A stretch of 64,000 nucleotides of DNA. Source: Parachlorella kessleri. Lineage: Eukaryota; Chlorophyta; Trebouxiophyceae; Chlorellales; Chlorellaceae. Location: positions 32,049-96,048 of the forward strand of contig BBXU01000336.1 in NCBI GenBank assembly GCA_001598975.1, read 5' to 3'. Numbering within the stretch: position 1 is the stretch's first letter; every line of letters begins with the position of its first letter. The position numbers and the translations under genes were made by a program. The notes under the pieces are model-generated. The model searched no databases, had not been told where the DNA came from, and was given only the letters and a program-made list of their open reading frames with translations. This document shows positions 11,301 through 21,800 of this stretch, piece by piece.

Positions 11301-14300
11301 GCGCTACTGTACCCGCCGCCGCACCAGCAGCAGCTGCTGCGGCGGCTGCAGCTGGGCCGAGCACGGCCAGCTCTGGGGGGCGTAATGGAGCCAAGTCAGA
11401 TACTGCTGCTGGTGTTGCTGCAGTGGAGCTCAAGGACGACGCTTTCTGGTTTGCCAGTCAGGTGGGTCTGCGGCAATGGCCGGCGTGGGTTCCATGTTTG
11501 GTGCCTGGAACTGAGGTGTATCCACTGCACATGCACACCCGGTCATGCTGCCTTCTTGCCAGGAGTTGGTCTTGCTGATCATGGACGAGATTGCTGTGTG
11601 TCGCTTCACATCATTTAACGTTCTCCACGCATCGCGTGTGATGGCCGGTGCAGGACCAGGCTGGCACGCTCCATGCAAACATCTCGGCCCTACCTAAGGC
11701 CCTGTTCCAGTCAGACTGGTGGAATGAGCAGCTCAACTTCAGGTAAGCCTGCTCAGTCTTCTGTTGCGACTTGTGATGAATAGTGGTGTTAATAGCAGGG
11801 TCACGGGATGCCAGTGGGAGAGGCAATCGTGCGGGCTGTGCAATGGTATGAGCTGCTTCCACAGGGTAGGCCCCTTGAAGTGTTCTTGGCATTACTAGTA
11901 CAGGAGTATTGCGCTGCAGGCTTAGGCTGGGGCTTGTACCTACTGTGTGGGAGGCCTAGCTTCTGGTAGCGTAAGATCTGGCAGACCCTCCTAGGTGACT
12001 ATGTAGCACTGCTAACGTGCTGCTGAGCAAGCTACCTAGATGGATCTTGTGTGCTGCATGCCTTAATACGAGGTACTTCTCATGCTTTGCAGGGTGGGGA
12101 CTGGTGCCTTTGTCGTGCTGCTGGATATGCTGCTGCTAGGACCCCAAGATGCCGAGCACAACTTGGGGCTGAATCTTGTCTGGGACTGGTGGTGGGTGTC
12201 ATGGCAGGGCATCATACATGGCTTCCCCTGGTGTGAACGGCGCATGCACACAGCTGGCTAACCAGTTCGCACTTATGCTAGTTTTTTTGTTGGGGCTGCA
12301 TCCAGGGAGCCGGCTCTCTGCTGATCCCCTCAGGACCTGGTATAGGTCCCTTCCTGCACCCGCAGCAGGCCTCACGATCTTCTCTAGAGTGATGCCATGT
12401 CCCTTTTGGGTGGTCACCCCTCCAAGAAAGCCTCAACAATTGTGGCCTGCCCTCCATGATAAGTCCACCAAAGGGAGCATTCCCCGCTGATGCCTGCAGG
12501 TGGCCGCTCATTATCCTGTCCCTGCCCATCCTGGGTCGCATGTGGTGTGCAGGTATGATTCACTGCTAGAAACCCTGTCGGAAATCCCTCTATGAAAAAG
12601 CTTCCCTCGCATAGCTGCACTGGCAGATGGTCATAGGAAACAACTAGACCTAGCGCTGACAGGGCATTTGAGCACTCGTAAGTTGTGCTCCTAGTGCATA
12701 TGTGCTGCCACACACAGTGGCAGCACTTGTGGTTGGGTGATGGGACCTCATGCGCTGGCTGTCCCTATTCACACCTGCTGTGTTGTGCTGTCACCACGCC
12801 GGATGCAGTCTGCCCCTTCATGGCCACGGGCATGCTGCTGCAGCAGTGGAAGCTAGCACAAGGCGGCAAACTGAGCAGGCAAGCATTACGCATGCCATGA
12901 TAGCGATAGCATGGGAACCCTCATACCACCATGTAAGGTGCAGGGCGATGCCGTTTTTCACGTGCCCCAAGCATGAGGCGGCACTTCGCACTATGTTGTG
13001 TTGGTGATGTGCCGGATGCCGGTGTTATGGTTCTGTGGATGGTGAACGGCCTGGTGGGAATTGGTGGGAATCGGAAAACGATATAGCGCTACCATGTCCC
13101 TTTCACCTGTTCAGGTGGCCCAAGTGGGGTGAGGGGCTTGGCCCGTGGCTTGTCTACAGCCTTTTTGCAGCCATCCTGGTTTGGGAAGAGGTGCGCAGAG
13201 AAGCAACGACAGCAGCAAGTGTATCGGAGCGAAGACAGGCCGTGGTACATGCACCCAGAGAAGTGCAGTATGATTTGCGACCAGGCTGAGCACCAGGCAG
13301 CCACCTTTCTGGCATTTTGCCTCATGCTACACCCTGTCTGTCTGTGTGCAGGTCTGGGACCTGCCCAACACAGCCTATCTCACCGCCTGGCTGCTGATGG
13401 GCATCACTGGCGGTGCTGTTGTGGGGTCCTGGCTCTTTGAGCGCCGCTTCTGGTGCAGGTAATGCGGCAGCACCCCACAGTAGAGCACGAGTGGCTGTCA
13501 AGCCGCTGTTATGTGCTCGGTCGATGGAGCGAAAGGCCCCCAACGGCTTGCTTGCTTACAACGGGACTCAGGCGTAGGATCCACTGCACTGCATGCAGCT
13601 GCAGGCTGGATGCCAGTGGCCGTGCACCTGCTGGGCAGCTTAGCACCCACCTGACACAAATGCTGTGCTTATGGCTCGAAGTGCGTCTGACAGTCAGTGC
13701 CCTCCACATGCCCCAGTGCTGCGGAGTAGCACTTTCAACCACCGAAAGCCAATAAGTAGGGCCGCCACAGAAGTCAGGCCGGGGCTGCGCATGTGTGCAG
13801 GTACTTGTGCCCTGTAGGAGGCATGAACGGCCTGTTTGCCAAGCTGAGCTTCACTGAGATGAGGGGCAGCCAAGGCGTCTGCTCAAGTGAGCCCCGCCTG
13901 GACGGTGGGCTGGTGACAGTCATTGTGGTAGATAGCCAGCGCAGCCCCTTGTGGTAAAATAGCCAGTGCAGCCCCTTGTGGTAAAATAGCCAGCCCAGCC
14001 CCAACATTGCGCCTGACTGCCTGGCGGACATTGCGCCCTCTTTGTTCTGCTACTCGCTGGTCAGCAGGCACATACACAGCACTTTGTCTGCTCGTCTACC
14101 TATGCCACCAAACCAACCTGGGACCAGGCCCCCTGCTTTTTGGGCCGGTGGTTGCCAGCACCAGACTGGCTCGGAATGCCAAGCCCTGTTTGTTCTGCTG
14201 CAGGCAACTGCAACTCTCAGGGTGTGCCCTGCCAGCTGCAATCTGGGACCCACCACTGCCCCAACAACTCGCACCCCAGCCAGCTGACAGACAACCACAA

Positions 14301-16328
14301 CTGCGTGGTGTGCATGGAGTGCCTCAAGGCTTGTCCCAATGGGTAAGCGCCAAAGCCATGGCACTACGTATGTTTATTGTGGTCTCGAAGCTTGAGTCAC
14401 AGCCTAACTACAGCCCAAACTGCATGGCCTCAGTGGGGTGCTACAACGCCTTACCCCATCGAGGGAAGGCAAGGTGCCTAGTAACTGGCTCCTGGCCTGC
14501 TCCTCTACTTGACCTTCTCTGCATGGCTATGAATGGGTCAGCAGGGAAGTTTAACGCTGTAAAGCCAAGAAGGAGTGGGTGCCCTGAGCGCCTCCGCCGC
14601 ATAGCCAGCTCAGTGGCTGAAGGGCAGGAACTGGGCCTCATACCAGGGACCATGCAAGCCGGTGCCAATTTCTTAAAAGCAGAGCAGTCATGGCGGCGGC
14701 TCCCCTGCCATGTGGGTGGTGCAGGAGCGTGGAGTGGCGGCTGCGGGTGCCTGGGCTGGACTTGTGGACCACCCACAAACCCACTGTAGCAGAGGCGGCC
14801 CTCATGTTCCTGCTGCTGGGTTCAGGTATGGAGGCGTTGGTTCAAAAGCCTGTTCCGCCTTGACCCTCTCTGTGTATGTGCACCAAGCGGGTGGACACAG
14901 CCAGTGCAGTGGGAGAGTTGTTGTGACGCTGCCGGCAGCTGTAGCTGTGGCCTCGCCGCCCAGCAATGGCTTGCAGACTCCCATAACGACTGTTGTGCAC
15001 AGCTGTGTGTTGCCTCCCAGAGTGTTAGCACTGTGATAACTGCTCCACAGCCACCTCGAGCAAGTTTGCAGCAGGTGCCATGGCATGAAATTTCATGGTG
15101 ACTTATATGCTGCTCTGGTTTGATAAGTTGCGCATAAGCTGCTTGGCTGCAGTCCCGCTGCACCATCTGGGTCAGGTCCTGCAGCAGGCTGGCATTGACC
15201 CGGCAGCTGTCCTGGCCAGCCAGCCAGCCCACATCGCGGCGTCTTTGGCGGTGCTGGCCCTACCGGGTGTGCTGTGCTGGGCAGCAGACTGGGCCTGGCA
15301 AAACACGCTCAGCACGCTCAGCAGGGGCAGCACGCTCACCCTGGTGGATGCTGCCAGGCCCCAGGGCCAGCCAGTGGGCTCAGCAACCATGCCGGCCATT
15401 GCAGCCCTCCTCGCTGCTTCTGCCCAGGAGGTTGCCCCCTCCGCCGAGGCCGCTGCCCAGCCAGCACTGCCGCCCTTCCTGTGGCGCTGCTATGCCTACA
15501 CGCCTCTAGCGTGGGCAGCTCTGCTGGCTCACTACCTGCAGCCGATGCTGGGGCACGGTGGACACGCCATGCCGGTGAGGAGAGTAGCTAGCTAGGGAAT
15601 CGCCAGCTGGTGCCACCACCCTGCCAGCAGCGCCAGCAGCAGCAGCGTCGCAGCAGGCAGCACTTGGCTTGCAGGCTACAATCTCTCTGCTGGGCCGCGT
15701 TTGCTCGCAGCGTTGCACGCTGCTACTATGAGGAGGCGCATCTTGTAGGCCGCTCTTGCCACCGCCCCAGTGCTCAGCAGCAGAGTACTTCATGGTTGGC
15801 CTACTACCTGCCGTCATGCCTGCTGTCCACAGGTTACCGCAGCGACAATTGGGCTCGATGGAAGTGGCTGGCCGGGTTTCACAGTCCACCCAGAAATCAT
15901 TGCCTTCCTGCAGGCAAGCGACTGTCCTTCAAATTTGCTTGTGGTCTTGTATATATGGAATCATAAAAGATTAACACTTTGCAGTGCTATGGCTGACAAA
16001 AGAGGCCCTCGCGGGCCCTGCAACGAAGGCAATGGCATCCGTCCGCCTCACTCCAGAAGTAGCTCAACCTCCACTGCCTCTACAGCACCAACTAAGGAGT
16101 GCACATGCATGCATGTACTAATTGAGCGGTGGGGTGCCAAGGTCGGTGCACTGCCGCTGCTTGCAGGGCACCGCTCTTCTTGGGGGCGGTGGCTTGAGCC
16201 TGCTGCTGAACATGAAGCTCAGCTCGACTGAGGGCCGGGCGGCAAGTGCCGCGCAGCTGATGCCCCACACCGTCCTGGCACTGCTGATGACCGGGGAGCT
16301 GTGGCGCCTACTGCTGGGCAGCGGTTAG
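8391..16328 (+). CDS. Composite protein: degenerate sigma-54-activator-like AAA+ domain plus polytopic membrane Fe-S domain
   Basis: Seventeen exons join in phase: 9474-9643, 9815-10094, 10446-10541, 10859-10970, 11226-11461, 11654-11742, 12093-12191, 12500-12552, 12809-12878, 13115-13190, 13352-13458, 13801-13886, 14204-14342, 14725-14825, 15153-15574, 15833-15913 and 16167-16328 (TAG). They encode 792 aa. The AAA+ part has KPVLIVGEDGLCKG (Walker A position), GGTLLLEHANRAP (Walker B position) and NNIRELESILERA (sensor II region). A membrane part follows, with WDWWWPLIILSLPILG, WCAVCPF, FERRFWCRYLCPVGGMNG, a Cys-rich loop and CVVCMECLKACPNG. These Cys clusters are typical of NapH/NosR/CcoG-like [4Fe-4S] membrane proteins. 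Likely upstream exons are 8391-8441 (IIDELPNQLSDRI, as before cyclic-nucleotide-binding domains), 8648-8698 and 8878-8982; all are phase 0 but less certain. The true start is unresolved. Numerous spliceosomal introns show that the gene is nuclear. Confidence 0.85.
9192..9207. repeat. C16 homopolymer tract
   Basis: Sixteen consecutive C residues are followed by TT and five more C. The tract lies in the 5' part of the composite AAA+/Fe-S gene, probably in an intron. Its length is likely to be unreliable in an assembly. Confidence 0.9.
13923..14002. repeat. Three tandem copies of a 26-27-base unit in an intron
   Basis: Units start at 13923, 13949 and 13976, each TTGTGGTA(G/A)(A)ATAGCCAG followed by (C/T)GCAGCCCC or a near variant. 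The array sits 37 bases after the exon of the membrane Fe-S protein that ends at 13886. Confidence 0.95.
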
Positions 16329-18822
16329 AAAGGCCGGCTTGTCACATGCTTGCTTCAGCCTGCTGCCGGCGGAAAAGGCCCGAGCTTGCTCGTTTGATGT
16401 GCGCAAGCATGAAGCCTGCTACTGGGGAGCTCACGGACCTGCAGCCGGCCCACTGGAGCCGTAGGAACCGGCTGCGGGGTGCACTAGTTCTGGGCGTCGT
16501 CCTGTGGAGCTTTTGAGGGCTGCTGCTTGGTGGCAGGGCCCCCTGGTTTATCTTACCATCCGGTGTGTCCCTTCTTGCGCCTCGATGTTGGGGCTGCAGC
16601 GTGCCCCGGTCTTGTGGTGGGGCTTGTGTCGCTGTAGTGTACTTGGTCCCTACGCATGCTGAAGCACTGACGACAAGCGGCTGCCGTTGAGCCATTGATA
16701 CGAGGTAAGAAAGAATTGCTGCCGAACTCGACTATGCTGGGGAGTGAGTGAGACAGGAGAGAGAGACGATGGCTTTTCCCGAAGAAGGATTGCTTTTCCA
16801 GCTGAAGTGCACATTGTAGCAGTCTGGAGCGTGGTGAGTAGTATCGTTTGCCTACTCTTTCATCAAAAATAAGGAGTACTCGATGGGATGGTGCTTGTTT
16901 AATACCGAGGTCGAAAATTACACCTTGGGGTCTCACCACGTGTTGAGCTGTTGCTCTACATGCATATGTTGCTATTCGCCCTCGTCAGCCTAAGCTTGCC
17001 CTTGCGTGCTCTGTGGTTGTTGCTACCAGTGGTTCAGCGGAACAGCTTGTGTTCTATTGCATGCCGAAAAGGTAGTTGCGTGGCATGACCCATGTAGTCC
17101 GCTCAGTACTATCTTGCCTTCTCAGCTTACTCCGAATTGCCAACTTGCAGTGTATGCACTCTCCTTTGCGGGTGAATTCCTTGGCCTCAGTGGTCTCATC
17201 TGAGCCTGTTGTTCTATCCACTGTTGTACCTCAACTGTTGTACACAGAGCTTAATCTAGGCGGTGATATTGGTGAGATAGGATGTGCTCCTTATCCCTCG
17301 GACTCCCTCTCCGAGCCGGTAACAAAGCTGATGTTCTTTCTCGTGGTGACATTCCTGTTCCTCATGCCATATACAAATAAGTTCTTCCCTGGAGTTGAGC
17401 ATCTGCCTGCTACTAGCAGTACTTAGGCAGAGTGATGTGTGCGGTAGGTGTGTGCGGTGACTCGTTTTCAGCCTCCATTAAAACAGCCCTTGCCCTTCCA
17501 TGTCAGTAACGTGTGCTCTGGGTTGGAAGACTTGGTGCCTGAAGACATAGACCCCCGGTGGCCCCTCTCAGCTCCCAATGTTGGGGCCTGGTGAAGTGGC
17601 ACGTGTCAATTTGCATCCGTTTGTGTAAACCGTACAGCATGCAAACCTACTGTGAGACCTGCGCGTGTAATGTGCGTCTGCCTTGCATCTGCTGCCATGT
17701 TTACCTTTGCCTCGTCCTGTCGCTGCCTGTGAGGCATGGCTGGTCGTAGTATGGGGTGGATACGATATTAAGTTATCTGCATGCTCAGCTCCTGCTTGTG
17801 TAATTTGACATGATTGAGCACTGTCACTTGACTGAAGGATGGGTCTAGCAGCTTTGCGCACACTTTGCTATGTGATCCCCTGACAAGTCTACTCAGCCCA
17901 GGTTGGCTCCAGAGGTTAGTTGCCACCCTGCAGACCTGTCGTTACCTGGGGTGTGGCTGCCGTGGCTTTTCCCCTGGGGGCTTGTCGCCTCAGATGAGTC
18001 TTTTGTCTGTACAGCCAGCGCCGAGCTGCAAGAAGGAGTGTGCACAAGCCAACCACAGCTCTCCCATTTGCAGCATCCTAGTACGTGCTGGCACAAAAGC
18101 ACCCAGCAAGTTCCAGCAACGAGTGCGTCCCACTGTGATAGTCGCTCTTGCCAAGCACTTCCCACAACAATAAAACTAACGTATGCCACAAGGTTGCAGT
18201 ACAGCATCCTCACAGATTACTGCAGCAGTGCAGCTTTACGGCCAGCAACAGAGTCTGTTTGGAGATAATATTACAGACCTGCTGGAGCTGCAGCTAGTTA
18301 CAGGCCAGGCAAAGAAGTGCGTGCTGCGTGATGTCAAGGGGCAACTTTTCCCGACCCTAGCAGTACAACTCTTCCTTCAGGCGTGCCTTGCGTCTAGCTA
18401 GAGATGCGTTGCGGTTGGTCGCGTCCACCTGCGTGCCACGGTAGTGGTAGAATCTGCCAAAGCACAAAGCACCAGTACCAAAAGCGATCTCGCGCCGAGG
18501 CCCACGGGCCTTTTGCAGGAATGCGGACGGCTTACTCTTCTGTGACCTTGCAGTAACCGGGAACGGTCAGTCTGTTTGCTGGCTAGCACGGGTCCATGAC
18601 GCGCACTCCTGCGGCTGCCGCACTGCTCTGCTAATCTTCCCATGAGGTTGAGCGCTCCCTCTCACGTGTGCGAACTACGTTGATTTGGTTGCAGTGACGC
18701 TCATGAGCGCAGTCGGGCTGCCCACGCTTGGCCGATAGGTCGCCGTCTGCCACTGAAGTGCTCCACCGAGTGGAAGCTGCCTCTTACAGAGCGCTAGGCT
18801 TCAGGCGCGCTGTAGTTGCAGG
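16329..18822. other. No gene supported; 3' region of the composite gene and 5' region of the next
   Basis: This stretch is less GC-rich than the coding parts, and its frames are short and without recognisable motifs. It probably holds the 3' untranslated region of the gene ending at 16328 and the promoter and 5' exons of the Gln-rich gene starting near 18823. A minus-strand frame at 16553-16939 (128 codons) has no recognisable domain and no clear splice partners. Confidence 0.4.
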
Positions 18823-21800
18823 ATGCAGCGCCATGACGCGGCTGGCCATCCTGGCGAGGGCCGGCCGCTCTTCCAGCTGCCCACGCAGTCGCCAGGCCTC
18901 AGCTATAATACCAGCGACTTGCTGTCCCTGGCCCAACGCCTGCCGCAGCTCGGCGCGCAGCAGGTCATACTACCCAGCCAAGATCATCCCCAAACCAAGC
19001 AAGCAGGCAGCTTGCACCACCTGCTGCAACAGGTCCTGCAGCACCAGCAGCAAAGTCAGCAGCAAGCAAGCAACCCCGTAAGCCTTCTGCAACCCCAGCC
19101 GGTGCAGCTGTATCAGCACCTCTCAGACTCGCTCCTGAGTGGACTCCAAGGCCTGCCAAACCTACAGCCACAGCTGCCGCTGCCACCGCAGCAGCTGCAG
19201 CAGGTTCAGCGGCAGTTACAAGCGGCAGCGGCGCTGGGCGGCACCCCCTTGGTAGGGCCTGGTGCTGGTGGCCCACCGGGCTCCGAAGACGTGCCATTCA
19301 GTCTCGGCCCTACAGGGTTGAAGGTGCGCTAGCTTTGGAGGCGAAGGTGGCACCTCCGTGTGGAGCAAATGTGTCTTGGAGCCACACACTCTTGCAGTGC
19401 GACTAGGTGCTATTTGTTGTTTCCCCACACATCTCATGTTGCTGCTGTGGTATCTTGCGTCTTGCTGCTGCAGCGTGCAGTAAGCAGGGTGTATATTGAC
19501 TGGTGCTCGGCAGGCATAGCCCCAGCCCCGCAGCAGGCCGCCCGCCTGCTTGCTGAGGTTTGCGTGTGTCCAATAGGTACCAATAGCCTCACTGATGCTT
19601 GTAGTGATACTACACAGCCGCCTGTTGGCGGCACCTGCTGGTATTGGTGGTGCCTCGTCTTGCCTCTGGCATCTGTGACACTGCCCAGCTGCGCCTCCCC
19701 TGCAGCTGCGGGTACTGTGCAATGACGTGCGCGGCATCCTGTACCTGGACGACCAGTTTGTGTCCTGCTTCTGCGCGGACTGCGAGGCCCGCGTGCGGGC
19801 AGGCCACGACCGCCCCATCTTTGGCCTCAGGTAGGCCTGCGCCAGGGACACCGCTCAGGCGGCCCGGTGGGTGAGGTCGAGGCGAACCTCCCATCCCAGG
19901 GGTTGGCTTGGAGATATCTGTTTGAGGTTGCGCTGTCCCTGCACAGCCTGGGGTGTGCTGTGGTTTTCTTATTGTCGGTGCGGGAGGGAGGGGACCCGTC
20001 TTTGGCTGCGGCCCTATCCAGGGCGCTGACTATCCGTGCCCTGCTCGCGTGTGTGCAGCCGCTTTGAGAAGCACTGCGGCAGCAAGGCGAAGAAGTGGCG
20101 GACGTCGCTGCGGGTGGAGCCTGGGAGCTGCCCAGAAGTGAAGCTCAGCGACCCTCCCATGCCTGTGGGACATTACCTGGCCATGAAAGGCATGGGCATT
20201 AAGGTGCGCGGGTGGAGCACTCGCGCCTGGGGTGCACGTGGGTGGAGCGCGGTTGAGAAAGCAGGGCTGGCCACCTGTTTGGGACAAGATGGTGCACAGC
20301 AAATACTCTGCTGCATCTCTCCTAAGCCACCACGCAGGGAGTGGCGCCCGGCCGGTGGGCTTGTGTGGTGCTGCTGCTGCTGCTGCAGGGATAGAGAGTA
20401 TGTGCCGACACTTGTCCCTTGCCATCCTGGCTAGCTTGCGTCCACAGCTGCTGCTGCCCACAGCCAGCAGTGTGCACTATGGTCCGATGCAGGACGCTTG
20501 CGAGGCAGCATGTGCCGTACCGTGCTGGAGCATCCTGGAAGAGTATCGACTTCTTGCATGCTTGCAGGGGAAGGGGAAGGAGGATAACGACTCAGATCAG
20601 GAGTTCATGCCGTCGCCCAAGGCGAAGCGTGCAAAGCATGCGGAGCGCCGGGCGGTGCACAACGACACCCTGGTGAGGGGTTGGGGGGAAAGCACTCACC
20701 AGGGGCTGCATGGCATAAATAGGTTGGAGGTGACGGTAGGGTGGCGGGGGAGTGCTGCGCCAGCACCATCGAACAGGGGAGGAAAGCAGTGGACATTAGG
20801 GGATAAGTAGGTGCGAGTGATCCCCTGCTACTGCAGCGGCTGTACACCCTCATGTCTGCGCGCCGGCATGGCTCCGTTACCAGCTTCATAGCACCCAAGC
20901 AGTTGCCAAGGTTCCGTGCCTCAGGGCTTCCATCCCTGAGAGCGCCTGCTGCCGGCGCCCCCCACACACCAAATTTTGGCACTCGCTAGGTCACGACCTC
21001 ATCCCTGGGCATGCCCTGCAGGAGGATGGCCGTGAGCTTTCCCCCGGCCTTCAGCTGTTGCTAGACTCGCGCGGCGCTGCCGGCAATGTCGCCACAACGC
21101 TACTGCACCTGCGCCAGGAAGGTGGATCTGGCGCTGGGGGCCACGGAGTGGGCTGGGGTGCTGCTGCCTCGAGGGATGGCAGCCCACGAACCCAGCAGGT
21201 GAAGGCGAGGGTGGGAGTTGGGGGGTTGAGTGATGTGCCCATGCTGCCAGATGTGCCCTGGGTCATGGTGAAGAGGCGGTCGTTTGGGCGCAGGCTTGCT
21301 TCCTGTGGTGCCTGAGCTGGTGCTACATATGGCTGTGTGCGCGATGGCGCCCTCTGTGCACTTGGTGCGCCCAGAAAACTAACCAGCAATGCACGTGCCT
21401 GCTTTGTAATCCAGATGAACAATGGTGCATTCTCGCCAGACAGCCCGCAGCGTCAGGCTGCCGCGGCAGGAGCCCCAGCTGCTGCTGGCCCCACGCCCAT
21501 GGATACTGGCATGGAGCAGCAGGTCGCAGCGCAGCAGGCACAGGTTGCTAGCGGGTCAGGCGCAGCCCCCGCACTCGCCAGGGAGCGCAGCCTCTACCAC
21601 CGCGGCGGCGGGGCAGGGGACAGCCAGGGCAAGCTGGACCGTCGCCACTCGGCAGCGGACACCTCGGCCGGCAAAGGCCTGGGCAACAACGCCGACGGGG
21701 CCAACGGCAGCAGCGGCCAAGCGGCCGGCACAGCCGTCGGCGGCGACGCCGCGGCAGCCATGGAGTATGCCAACGCGTTGCTCATTTCCGAAGACAGCAT

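Noticed and set aside
13923..14002. Short regularly spaced repeats as a CRISPR array
   Set aside because: The units are adjacent with no spacers, and the array lies in an intron of a nuclear gene.
8391..16328. Bacterial contamination as the explanation for the sigma-54-like gene
   Set aside because: At least 16 introns with consistent phases interrupt the frame, and the gene is flanked by ordinary eukaryotic genes, so it is nuclear.
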